A DNA stretch of 64,000 nucleotides from Accumulibacter sp. GTDB taxonomy: Bacteria; Pseudomonadota; Gammaproteobacteria; Burkholderiales; Rhodocyclaceae. Below the pieces are notes generated by a model. That model searched no databases. It was given only the letters and a program-made list of their open reading frames with translations, and was not told where the DNA came from. Of this stretch, positions 34,611 to 43,158 are shown in pieces. Both the position numbers and the translations under genes were made by a program. The DNA is taken from NCBI GenBank assembly GCA_017302455.1, contig JAFLDO010000016.1, forward strand, positions 1 through 64,000. Direction: 5' to 3'. The stretch's first letter is position 1. The number at the start of each line of letters is the position of its first letter.

Positions 34611-35807
34611 ATGTCATTCCACGATCGCCTTTTCGTGAGCGCTTGTCTTGCTGTCGGCCTTCTCGCCGCCGGTTGCAGCAGTACGGAGGAAAAACCCACC
34701 GTGGCAGCGCCGGCACCAGCACCGCTGGTTGCCCTTCCGTACGATCAGGCTGTGCGCAAAGCCGCACAGGACTTGCTGGCGAACGCCAACCTGGCGAAGG
34801 ATCAAAAGTACAGCATGGTCGTCGATCCGCTGGTGGACGGAAACAGCGGCATGCAGACCGAAGCGACGGTGGCGATGGAGCAGTCGGTCGTTCAACTGGT
34901 GAAAGAGAACTATCAGCAGGTCGATGTCAAACCCTTCAGCAGCGACGTCGTCTCTGCCCTTCCCTTGCTGATGGTCGGTACCTTCACGCCGATCAACCTG
35001 CAGGGCAAGGCGGACGGCGAACGCGATGCCTATCGCATCTGCTTCGCGCTTGCCGACCTGAAGACCGGAAAGATCATCAGCAAAGGCCTGGCGCGCTCGC
35101 TACCCGACGGTTTCGATCCGACGCCGCTGCCGCTCTTCCGCGAAATGCCGGTCTGGGCCAAGGATACGGCTGTCGAGGGATACGTGAAGACCTGTCAGGG
35201 AACCAAGGCCGGCGACCCGATCAATCCAGCCTATATCGACGCCGTGCTCGCCGCATCGACGATCAGCGAAGCTCAAAAAGCTTACCAGGCGAAGAACTAC
35301 AAGGACTCCCTGGCCCTTTACCAGTCGGTCCTCAAGAATCCGGCAGGCAATCAGGCGCGCGTCTATGCCGGAATCTATCTCGACAATCAGAAACTGGGTC
35401 GCAAGAAGCCCGCCATGCAGGCCTTCGGCCAACTGGTGGAAATGGGCCTGGCGAGCGACCGACTGGCCGTTCGCTTCGACTTCAAACCCGGGGCGACGGC
35501 TTTCAGCCAGGAGCAGCAACCTTATGCGCTTTGGTTGTCGGAGATCGCCAAGCAGTCCTTGCGTCAGACATCCTGCATCGAGGTTGCCGGACACACCAGA
35601 CGCAGCACCTCGGAGCAGATGGACGAGCGCCTGTCGCTGCAGCGCGCCGAGTTTATCCGGCAGAAGCTGGTGGCGACAACGCCAACGCTGGCCAAGCGCA
35701 CGTCCGCGAAGGGTTATGGTTCGCAACGCGCCGTCGTGGGTACGGGCAAGGGTAACGAGTCCGACGCGCTCGACCAGCGCATCGAGTTCAAGAAGGTTTC
35801 CTGCTGA
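34611..35807 (+). CDS. Lipoprotein with FlgO-like N-terminal and OmpA-like C-terminal domain
   Basis: 398 residues. Lipoprotein signal with LLAAGC lipobox (Cys22). Residues ~45-200 resemble FlgO/CsgG-type domains (YDQAVRKAAQDLLANANL, SMVVDPLVDGNSG, MVGTFTPIN). A short TPR-like region follows (AQKAYQAKNYKDSLALYQSV), then an OmpA-family C-terminus (LRQTSCIEVAGHTRRSTSE, LSLQRAEFIRQKL) expected to bind peptidoglycan. A strong GGGGGAA precedes ATG 34611. It lies 23 bp before the caspase gene, so the two are probably co-transcribed. Probable location is the inner leaflet of the outer membrane. The FlgO match is by pattern only. Confidence 0.75.
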   Translation: MSFHDRLFVSACLAVGLLAAGCSSTEEKPTVAAPAPAPLVALPYDQAVRKAAQDLLANANLAKDQKYSMVVDPLVDGNSGMQTEATVAMEQSVVQLVKENYQQVDVKPFSSDVVSALPLLMVGTFTPINLQGKADGERDAYRICFALADLKTGKIISKGLARSLPDGFDPTPLPLFREMPVWAKDTAVEGYVKTCQGTKAGDPINPAYIDAVLAASTISEAQKAYQAKNYKDSLALYQSVLKNPAGNQARVYAGIYLDNQKLGRKKPAMQAFGQLVEMGLASDRLAVRFDFKPGATAFSQEQQPYALWLSEIAKQSLRQTSCIEVAGHTRRSTSEQMDERLSLQRAEFIRQKLVATTPTLAKRTSAKGYGSQRAVVGTGKGNESDALDQRIEFKKVSC

Positions 35808-35830
35808 CCCTCTCGCCGAGGCCGGCCAGC

Positions 35831-38806
35831 GTGCTGCGAAACAAGTGGACGTGGCGCGACTGCGGCTGGGCAGTCGCCTGCTGGCTGCTAAGCGGCCTGC
35901 TGGCTGTCGGTCCGGCGACCGCTCGGGGAGTTGAAGCCACGCCCAGCCTGCGCATCGAAACCGGCAGCCATGTGGCGCCGATTCGTGCCGCAGGCATGGA
36001 CCGTGACGGTCGCTACGCCGTCACCGCGTCCGAAGACAAGACCGCCCGCATCTGGGATGCCGCCAGCGGCTCGCTCCTGGCGGTTTTCCGACCACCTTCC
36101 GGTGCGGGCAACGACGGCAAGCTGTATGCGGTGGCGATGGCTCCCGACGGTGCGCTTGTTGCGGCGGCAGGTTGGTCGGCGAGCAATGACCTGTATCTGG
36201 TCCGCCGCCATGACGGCCAGATCATCCACCGCATAACCGCCCTTCCCGATGTGGTGACGCATCTCTCGTTTTCTCCCGACGGCAGAACGCTCGTCGTCGG
36301 ACTGTGGGGTAGGCAGGGCGTACGCGTCTTCCTCGGGGCCGAGGGCTGGACGGGCGCGCGCGAACTGCAGGGGGACGCGGACTACTCGAACGAGGTGAAT
36401 GCGACAGCCTGGTCGCCTGACGGCAAGAACGTCGTGGTCAGCAGCGCGGACGGCTTCGTGCGCGCCTACGAGGTCACAGCGAAAGGACTCAAGCTGCTGT
36501 CCCGGAGCACGCCGGCTGGAACCGGCATCCCTTTCGGCCTGGCTTTTTCACCCGATGGGCAGACCGTCGCCGTCGGCGCCTCGGACCAGGGAAACATCGT
36601 CCTGCTCGACGCCAAAACCCTGAAAACGCGCAAGGTTCTGTCTAGCACCAAGGGGAGCCTGGCACGCAGCCTGAGTGTCGTCGCCTGGTCCGCGGACGGC
36701 AAGCGCCTGTACGCGGCCGGGAGCTGGGTCACCGACAAGGGACAATTTGCGATCCTGGCCTGGCCAGATACTGGCCAGGGCGAACCGGCAGTACTTCCGG
36801 TGGCGCGCAATACGATCACGGCGCTGCACGCCACCCGCGACGGCAGCCTGCTCTATGCGACCGCCGATCCTGCCTGGGGAGTGCTTGCCGCCAACGGTCA
36901 GCCGCTGTTTGCCGTCGGCAACAGCTTGCTCGACTTCCGCAACTTGCGCAGCCGCTTCCGCCTGGCGGCGGATGGGGGCGCACTGGCCTTCCAGGAAACC
37001 CGGCCCGGGAGTAGCGGCGATGCCTTCGACATTCGCCAGCTCGCCTGGACGAAACCGGGAAAGGACTGGCAGGCGCCGCGAACATCGGCAGCCAAGACCA
37101 TGGTAGACAACTGGTTTGAACGCCAACAGCCGTCGATCAACGGCAAAGGGATTGGCCTGGACGCCAACGAGTGGTCCTTGTCGGCGAGCGTCGCGCGCGA
37201 CGGCAGCCGTGTTGCCATCGCGACCAATTTCCAGATCCGTCTGTATGACCGCAACGGCCGTGAGTTGTGGCGGACCGCCGCGCCCGCCACGGTATGGCAG
37301 ATCAACACCAGCGACGACGGACGCTGGGTGGTTGCCGCACTCAGCGATGGCACGCTGCGTTGGTATCGGCAACAGGACGGCAGCGAGCAACTCGTTTTCT
37401 TCCCGCAAGCGGATGGACGCCGCTGGGTGATGTGGACGCCGGGCGGCCATTTCGCCGCCAGCCCGGGAGGCGAAAACCTGATCGGCTGGCAAGTCGATCG
37501 CGGCCCGGCGCAGGCAGCGGATTTCTATCCGGTGTCGCGCTTCCGTGCCGAGTACTACCGACCGGAGCTGCTCAGTGAAGTGATCGGCAAGGGCAGTGGC
37601 AGCGCTGCGCTGGCCGCACTCCCGGCCGGCGCAACGGCCCCACCCGGTGGTCAGGCAATTCGCGAACGACTGCCGCCGACGGTTCGCATCGTCTCGCCCG
37701 ATACGGTGGGCACGGCGGGCGGCAGCGAGATCAAAGTGCAGCTCGCCGTCCGTGCGCCGGCTGACGCGCCGGTGACGAGGCTGCGCGCGCGCGTGAACGG
37801 CCAACCCGTCGCCCTGCCGCCGCTTTCCGCGCTGCGGAGTTCCCGCTCGGACAGCAACGAAAGCATCTACGAGGTACCGCTTCCCGTGTCGGGGCTCGAC
37901 GCGCAACTCCTCCTGTTCGCCGAGAACAAGCACGGTGTCTCGCCCGAGGCGACGCTGACGCTCAAGAAGCCGGCAACGGCCGCGGCCAAGGAGGCGGCGG
38001 CGAATGCGTCCAGCGGCGCGGTGCCACCGGCCGGCGCCGCCGGAGGGGTGGACCTGCGGCCGGCGCTCTACGTGCTCGCGGTCGGGGTCAGCAAGTACCA
38101 GGATCCGGCGATCCAGCTCGAGTTCGCCGCCAAGGACTCGACCGACCTGTCGAATTTCTTCAAGACCCAGGAAGGCGGCCTTTATCGCAAGGTCTCGGTG
38201 CGCCTGCTCACCGACAGCGGCGCCAGGCGCGACGACGTCCTTGACGGGCTCGAGTGGATCCGCCGGGAACTCACCGCGCGCGACGTCGCGATGGTCTTCA
38301 TTGCCGGCCACGGCGTCAATGATGCTGACGGCACCTACTACTTCCTGCCGCAGGACGTCAACATCAAGGCCCTGAAACGCACCGGCGTGATCTTCAGCGA
38401 GATCCGCAACACGCTCGTCTCCCTGCCTGGCAAGGCGATGTTCTTCATCGACACCTGCCATGCGGGCAATGTGCTGGGCACCGGCACGCGCTCGCTCCGC
38501 CTCGATACCACCGCCGTCATCAATGAGTTGTCGAGTGCGGACAACGGCGTCATCGTTTTCGCCGCGGCTACCGGGCGCCAGTACGCCCAGGAATCCTCGG
38601 ACTGGGGCAATGGCGCGTTTACCAAGGCCATCCTCGAGGGGCTGCGTGGAAAAGCCGACTACAACAAGTCTGGTCGCATCACGCACAAGATGTTGGATCT
38701 CTATGTCTCGGAACGTGTCAAGGCGCTCACCGAGGGCGCTCAATCGCCAGTGACCATCGTCCCCAGCGGCGTACCCGACTTCCCGCTCGTCCTCGGCCAA
38801 CGCTAG
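35831..38806 (+). CDS. WD40 repeat protein with C-terminal caspase (peptidase C14) domain
   Basis: 991 residues. Signal peptide (cleavage after about ATARG) implies export. Residues ~50-580 form a WD40-like propeller with repeats such as AVTASEDKTARIWDAASG, HLSFSPDGRTLVVG and AWSPDGKNVVVSSADG. An Ig-like linker (about 610-710) leads to the caspase domain (about 745-990). Catalytic His827 lies in FIAGHGVND and Cys876 in FIDTCHAGN. Such 'orthocaspases' with WD40 sensors occur in filamentous and multicellular-like bacteria; targets here are unknown. GTG 35831 is the start, 23 bp after the lipoprotein gene. Export would mean it acts outside the cytoplasm, which is unusual for a death effector. 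Confidence 0.88.
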   Translation: MLRNKWTWRDCGWAVACWLLSGLLAVGPATARGVEATPSLRIETGSHVAPIRAAGMDRDGRYAVTASEDKTARIWDAASGSLLAVFRPPSGAGNDGKLYAVAMAPDGALVAAAGWSASNDLYLVRRHDGQIIHRITALPDVVTHLSFSPDGRTLVVGLWGRQGVRVFLGAEGWTGARELQGDADYSNEVNATAWSPDGKNVVVSSADGFVRAYEVTAKGLKLLSRSTPAGTGIPFGLAFSPDGQTVAVGASDQGNIVLLDAKTLKTRKVLSSTKGSLARSLSVVAWSADGKRLYAAGSWVTDKGQFAILAWPDTGQGEPAVLPVARNTITALHATRDGSLLYATADPAWGVLAANGQPLFAVGNSLLDFRNLRSRFRLAADGGALAFQETRPGSSGDAFDIRQLAWTKPGKDWQAPRTSAAKTMVDNWFERQQPSINGKGIGLDANEWSLSASVARDGSRVAIATNFQIRLYDRNGRELWRTAAPATVWQINTSDDGRWVVAALSDGTLRWYRQQDGSEQLVFFPQADGRRWVMWTPGGHFAASPGGENLIGWQVDRGPAQAADFYPVSRFRAEYYRPELLSEVIGKGSGSAALAALPAGATAPPGGQAIRERLPPTVRIVSPDTVGTAGGSEIKVQLAVRAPADAPVTRLRARVNGQPVALPPLSALRSSRSDSNESIYEVPLPVSGLDAQLLLFAENKHGVSPEATLTLKKPATAAAKEAAANASSGAVPPAGAAGGVDLRPALYVLAVGVSKYQDPAIQLEFAAKDSTDLSNFFKTQEGGLYRKVSVRLLTDSGARRDDVLDGLEWIRRELTARDVAMVFIAGHGVNDADGTYYFLPQDVNIKALKRTGVIFSEIRNTLVSLPGKAMFFIDTCHAGNVLGTGTRSLRLDTTAVINELSSADNGVIVFAAATGRQYAQESSDWGNGAFTKAILEGLRGKADYNKSGRITHKMLDLYVSERVKALTEGAQSPVTIVPSGVPDFPLVLGQR

Positions 38807-38962
38807 GCGGCGAAGAAGCCCAGCGCGCCTTGCCAGACCAGGCTCGGCCGCTCGCGCCAGCCCCATCCGGGCCAGGCCAGCGCGGCTTGACTGTGCTGGC
38901 CAAGGACAGAGATACTCTGTTTCTTCTTTATCTGGGATTCTCGCTGCAGACCGTTTCGTTCG

Positions 38963-38968
38963 TATAAT
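38963..38968 (+). promoter_or_regulatory. Consensus TATAAT -10 box before the PspA/ABC/AAA gene run
   Basis: A perfect TATAAT lies 65 bases upstream of ATG 39034. No good -35 hexamer is found at 16-18 bases; a separate TTGACT-N18-GATACT pair lies at 38887-38916. Both are in the 227-base gap after the caspase gene, so the genes from 39034 onward probably have their own promoter. Confidence 0.5.
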
Positions 38969-39033
38969 CCGCCGACTCTGAATCTTGCGCAGTCGCGTGA
39001 TTGTCTAGATTGTCTACCATCCCGGGAGGTGGA

Positions 39034-39753
39034 ATGAAGGGTATCCTGAATTTTCTCGCACGTGCAAGGCTGGTCGAACTCTCGGAAGACGAGCGACTGG
39101 CTGCCAGCGAGGCAGAAGCCCATACCGCCGGCGCGAGCGCCGTCGCCGAGGCGGATGCGGCCCCAGGCCGGATGCCGCAGGAATCGGTCGACGTCTCGCC
39201 AGTTGCGCCGCGAGCGGTGGCCGCTGCCCCGAGCGACCCCTTGGCTGGCGATGCGGAAGGCATCGCGCTGGCGGATATCTTCGCTGCCGCTGGCGTGCCA
39301 GACTCCCCCTACCCGGCCGAGAAGCTCCTGCGCCTGCTCGACGGACTGCGTGCGATGGACGCGGGGACGCGCAAGGCGGCCGTGCTGGCGATGGACGCGG
39401 CTGATGACAATTGGCGAATCGGCGACTGCATCGCCGATGCCGATCGAAAGATCTCGGCGCTCGATGCCTACAAGCAACAGTTGAACGCCCAATTGCAGGA
39501 TCGCGAGCAACAGTCGGCAGAAGTCGTGAACCAGATCAAGCTGGCTCTCGACAACTCGACCGCGGCGATTCGCAAGCAGATCGCCGAACTCGAACAACTG
39601 CTGGAACGTGAAGTGACGCGCGCGGCGCAGGAAGCGACGAGCGTGGAAGCGGGTCTGCGAGCGGCTCGCGAATCGACAGCGCGCGAAGCCCGCCGCATGG
39701 ACGCCGAGATCGAGCGCCTGCGCGAGATCCCGACCAGCTTCAAAGACGCCTGA
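39034..39753 (+). CDS. Coiled-coil protein of unknown function
   Basis: 239 residues, no family recognised. The N-terminal third is Ala/Glu-rich and probably disordered. Residues ~75-110 form a helical segment (ADIFAAAGVPDSPYPAEKLL), and ~130-235 a long coiled coil (ALDAYKQQLNAQLQDREQQS, IRKQIAELEQLLEREVTR). No signal peptide or membrane segment. A GGGAGGTGG Shine-Dalgarno supports ATG 39034. First gene of the run that continues with the OmpA-fused binding protein 31 bp downstream. A cytoplasmic scaffold partner for the PspA-like protein or ATPase is possible but unproven. Confidence 0.75.
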   Translation: MKGILNFLARARLVELSEDERLAASEAEAHTAGASAVAEADAAPGRMPQESVDVSPVAPRAVAAAPSDPLAGDAEGIALADIFAAAGVPDSPYPAEKLLRLLDGLRAMDAGTRKAAVLAMDAADDNWRIGDCIADADRKISALDAYKQQLNAQLQDREQQSAEVVNQIKLALDNSTAAIRKQIAELEQLLEREVTRAAQEATSVEAGLRAARESTAREARRMDAEIERLREIPTSFKDA

Positions 39754-39784
39754 CACCGCAGAGAATTACGCAAGGAGAAACCAC

Positions 39785-41485
39785 ATGGCGCAACTCACAC
39801 CGATGGCCAAGGGCCTGATTTCCATCATCGTTATCGGCGTGGCCGGTTCGCTCGCCTGGAACTTCGGCCTCAAGGAGCGCTTTGGCGGTGGCGGCGGCGA
39901 AGCGGCCACCGCGAAACCGGCGACCGTAACTGCCGAAGCACCGGCCAAACCCAAGCCGGCAGCGACGGCGGCGAAGGCATCCCAGTCCGACGACAAGAAT
40001 GCGCCGCTCGGCAGCCCGGCCAACCCGTTGAAGGTCAGTCTGGTCAGCTTTCACGGCTATGCACCGGCGCTGGTCGCCAACGGCAATGCCCTGGACACCC
40101 AGCCGGGATCGATCTACAGCAAGAAGGACGTCAATGTTCGCTTCGTGATCCAGGACGACATCCCGACCCTGGCAACCATTTTCGAGTCCGGCGCGGCCCA
40201 GTGCGCGTGGCGCACTTCCGACTTCTGGGCACAGGAGCAGCCCAACCTGCGTAACGCCGGCCTCGACGGCCGGGCGGTGATGGTCGTCGACAACACGCAG
40301 GGCGGCGACGCGGTGATCGCCAGCGATCCGGCCGTGAAGTCGATCGAGGATCTCGCCGGACGTTCGGTGGCCCTGCTCCAGTTCACGCCATCGCATGGCA
40401 TGCTGATCGACGCACTCGATAATTCCTCGCTGACCGCGCGCAAGAAGGAAAGTGTCAAGGTGGTCTTCATCAACGCTGAGGAAGGCACCGCCGGCGTGCG
40501 TGCGGCGCTCGAGTCGGGCCACGTCGATGCGGCCGCACTCTGGGATCCGGACCTGGCACTGGCCCTGCGCAACGTCAAGGGGGCGCACGTCGTGTATTCG
40601 ACGAAGACGGCGACCAACCTGATCTTCGACGTGATGGTCTGCGACTCACGCCTGCTGGCGAAGCCGGAGGGTCAGGCAGTCGTCCAGAAGTTCGTCGAAG
40701 GCTGGATGGAAGGCGTCCCGGCAGCGCGCGCCAACCCCGACAACGCGGTGGAAGCGCTGGTGAAGACCGAGGAGTTCTTCAAGCTCCTCGCCGACAAGGA
40801 AGGCCGACCGTTCGTCAAGAGCTTGTTCGCGAATGTCGTGTGGACCGGCGTCGAGGAGAATGCTCGCATCCTCGGACTTGCCGGCGGCACCAACCACTAC
40901 GAGCGCGTCTACAAGCGTTTCGACGAGATCTACCGCAAGGCCGGTGCGCTCGCCAATCCGAAGTCACCGGTGATTGCGCCGCAGGACAGCTTCGACTACC
41001 GCTTCATCAAGGCGATGCTCGCCCGCGACAAGCCGGCGGCCGCCGCCGCCGCTCAGCCGCAGACCACCTTCACCGAAACGTCGCTCAAGGAAGCGACGAA
41101 GAAGGAAGCCATAGTGACCAAGCCGGTCACCGTCGGTTTCCCTTCCGGCAGTGCTGAACTGAGCAAGCGCGCCGAGAAGACCGTCGATAGCGAAATGGTG
41201 CCGTTCATCGAGAACAACGGCAAGGCCTACTTCGAGGTCAGCGGCAATACCGACTCGACCGGCTCGCGCGAGGTGAATCAACGTCTTTCGGCGGCCCGCG
41301 CACGGGCCGTCGTCGACTACCTGGTCAAGCAATGGGAGTTTCCGCGCGAGCGCTTCAAGATCGTCGGCTATGGCCCCGACCGCCCGCTGTGCAACGAAGT
41401 CAATGCCGCCATCGAAGGTCTGTCGCTCGAAGACTGTCGGGCCATCAACCGGACGACACGGGTAGCCGTTTTCGGCGGCCGCTAG
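39785..41485 (+). CDS. Membrane-anchored ABC solute-binding protein fused to OmpA domain
   Basis: 566 residues in four parts. A short cytoplasmic start and one membrane helix (about 9-27, GLISIIVIGVAGSLAWNFGL), an Ala/Lys/Pro linker, an NMT1/SsuA-like solute-binding domain (about 75-410: LKVSLVSFHGYAPALVANGN, VKSIEDLAGRSVALLQFTPS, GHVDAAALWDPDLALAL), and an OmpA-like domain (about 450-566: VGFPSGSAELSKRAEKTVDS, VSGNTDSTGSREVNQRLSAA, YGPDRPLCNE). The OmpA part should clamp the binding domain to peptidoglycan while the helix holds it to the inner membrane. Ligand unknown; close relatives bind nitrate, sulfonates or thiamin precursors. Permease and ATPase genes follow. Confidence 0.85.
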   Translation: MAQLTPMAKGLISIIVIGVAGSLAWNFGLKERFGGGGGEAATAKPATVTAEAPAKPKPAATAAKASQSDDKNAPLGSPANPLKVSLVSFHGYAPALVANGNALDTQPGSIYSKKDVNVRFVIQDDIPTLATIFESGAAQCAWRTSDFWAQEQPNLRNAGLDGRAVMVVDNTQGGDAVIASDPAVKSIEDLAGRSVALLQFTPSHGMLIDALDNSSLTARKKESVKVVFINAEEGTAGVRAALESGHVDAAALWDPDLALALRNVKGAHVVYSTKTATNLIFDVMVCDSRLLAKPEGQAVVQKFVEGWMEGVPAARANPDNAVEALVKTEEFFKLLADKEGRPFVKSLFANVVWTGVEENARILGLAGGTNHYERVYKRFDEIYRKAGALANPKSPVIAPQDSFDYRFIKAMLARDKPAAAAAAQPQTTFTETSLKEATKKEAIVTKPVTVGFPSGSAELSKRAEKTVDSEMVPFIENNGKAYFEVSGNTDSTGSREVNQRLSAARARAVVDYLVKQWEFPRERFKIVGYGPDRPLCNEVNAAIEGLSLEDCRAINRTTRVAVFGGR

Positions 41486-41495
41486 ATCAGCGGCC

Positions 41496-42293
41496 ATGCG
41501 CGAGTTCTGGAACCCTTACGCGCCGCCGGACCCGCAGCGGCGGCGCCTGCTCGGCGTCGGCTCGGTGCTCGCCCTGCTGCTGCTGTGGAGCGCCGTCGCG
41601 GCTTCCGGGCTGGTCAGCGCGACCAAGCTGCCGGCGCCGTGGCAGGTCGTTTCGGCATTCGGCTACCTGGCCTGGAACGACGGGCAGAGCATGCTGCTGA
41701 CGGCCACCTTGTGGTCGGTCGGCCGGCTGATCGTCGCCGGCCTGCTGGTCATTCTCATCGGCATTCCGATCGGCATCGTCATGGGCGCTGCACCGCAGGT
41801 CAACGCCGCCTTGTCACCGCTTGTCGACCCGTTCCGCTCGGCACCGGTGGTGGCGCTATTGCCGATTCTCGTCATGTGGATGGGCATCGGCGAGTCGATG
41901 AAGATCGCTTTTCTGTTCATCGGCGCGGTCGTTTACCTGATTCCGATGGTCCGCGACGCCATTCAGGCGGTACCACAAAGCTACTGGATAGGCGCCCGCG
42001 ACCTGGGTGCCACACCCTGGGAGTGCATCCGCAGCGCGGTCGTACCGATGGCCATGCCGCGCATCGCCGACGCGGTGATCGTCGCTTTCTCGGTGATGTG
42101 GACCTACATCACGGTGGCCGAATACGTGAATGCCCGCGAGGGGCTTGGCCAGTTGATTCAGAACGCCCGCCGCTTCAGCGCCTGGGACCAGGTCTTTGCC
42201 GGCATCATGGTGATCATTGCCCTCGCCCTGGCCACCTACCAGTTGATGATCTGGCTCAAGCGCCGCCTTTATCCGTGGGAGACCCAGCAGTGA
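41496..42293 (+). CDS. ABC transporter permease (SsuC/TauC-like)
   Basis: 265 residues with about six membrane helices and the binding-protein-dependent permease signature (EAA loop) AARDLGATPWECIRSAVVPM around 165-190, preceded by IPMVRDAIQAVPQSYW. The fold and length fit the nitrate/sulfonate/taurine importer group. It begins 10 bp after the binding-protein gene and its stop overlaps the ATPase GTG start, so the three form one transporter. The substrate cannot be deduced. Confidence 0.88.
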   Translation: MREFWNPYAPPDPQRRRLLGVGSVLALLLLWSAVAASGLVSATKLPAPWQVVSAFGYLAWNDGQSMLLTATLWSVGRLIVAGLLVILIGIPIGIVMGAAPQVNAALSPLVDPFRSAPVVALLPILVMWMGIGESMKIAFLFIGAVVYLIPMVRDAIQAVPQSYWIGARDLGATPWECIRSAVVPMAMPRIADAVIVAFSVMWTYITVAEYVNAREGLGQLIQNARRFSAWDQVFAGIMVIIALALATYQLMIWLKRRLYPWETQQ

Positions 42294-43156
42294 ATACCGC
42301 AGTGGCGGCAGCAAAGCCGGCAGAGACGGCTGGCGCGACGTCGGTGTCCGTCGTCGTCAAAGATATCGTCCAGGAGTACCCGGCGGAAACCGGTGGCGTC
42401 ACGCGCGTCATCGACCGCGTCACCCTGAGCTTCGACAAGCCGGGCATCAACATGCTGCTGGGACCGTCCGGCTGCGGCAAGAGCACGCTGCTGCACATGC
42501 TCGGCGGCGTGCGGCCGATGGGTGTCAGGACGCCGACCTCGGGCAGCGTCCTGATCGACGGCAGCGAGTGCCAGGGCGCCCATGACGACTCGGTGATGGT
42601 TTTCCAGCGCTATGCCAATCGTCCGGATCTTTCGGTGTTCGACAATGTCGCCTTCCCGTTTCGGCTCAAGCTGTGGAAGTCGCGCGTGCCGGAAGCCGAA
42701 TGGCGCCAGCGCGTCGCCGACATGCTCAAGGCGGTCGGTCTGGCGGACAAGGCCGGCCTGCGTCCGGCACAGCTCTCGGGCGGCCAGAACCAGCGCGTGG
42801 CACTGGCGCGCGCACTGGTCCTGCGGCCGAAGATACTGCTTATGGATGAGCCCTTTGGCGCGCTCGATGCCCAGACGCGCGAGGAAATGCAGAGACTGCT
42901 CATCGATCTGTACCGGTCATGGCCGTGTCTGGTCGTCTTCGTGACGCACGACGTGACCGAAGCGCTGATGCTCGGCGACCGGGTCATCGTCCTGTCGACG
43001 CAGCCGGCGCGCGTCGCTGATGACTTCGTGGTCGGCGAGGCACGCCCGCGCTCGGCGGCGTGGCAGCGCTCGGCGGAGGCCCAGGGCCTCGAGGAACGCA
43101 TACTCAACCAGTTGCATGCGAGTCCCGGCAAGGGCCAGGTCAGGGTGACGATCTAG
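42290..43156 (+). CDS. ABC transporter ATP-binding protein (SsuB/TauB-like)
   Basis: 288 residues. Walker A GPSGCGKST, Q-loop MVFQRYANRPDLSVFDNVAF, signature LSGGQNQRVALARAL, Walker B ILLMDEPFGALDAQTREEM and switch His in VFVTHDVTEAL. The Q-loop/lever-arm sequence matches the nitrate/sulfonate importer ATPases. The Cys- and Lys-free N-terminal ~20 residues are Ala-rich. GTG 42290 overlaps the permease stop (GTGA), so translation is coupled. It powers the importer with the OmpA-fused binding protein. Confidence 0.9.
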   Translation: MNTAVAAAKPAETAGATSVSVVVKDIVQEYPAETGGVTRVIDRVTLSFDKPGINMLLGPSGCGKSTLLHMLGGVRPMGVRTPTSGSVLIDGSECQGAHDDSVMVFQRYANRPDLSVFDNVAFPFRLKLWKSRVPEAEWRQRVADMLKAVGLADKAGLRPAQLSGGQNQRVALARALVLRPKILLMDEPFGALDAQTREEMQRLLIDLYRSWPCLVVFVTHDVTEALMLGDRVIVLSTQPARVADDFVVGEARPRSAAWQRSAEAQGLEERILNQLHASPGKGQVRVTI

Positions 43157-43158
43157 CG

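Noticed and set aside
36548..38866. Long open frame (772 codons) antisense to the WD40-caspase gene
   Set aside because: It has no recognisable domain and exists because GC-rich third positions suppress stops on the opposite strand. The sense frame has complete domains and catalytic residues.
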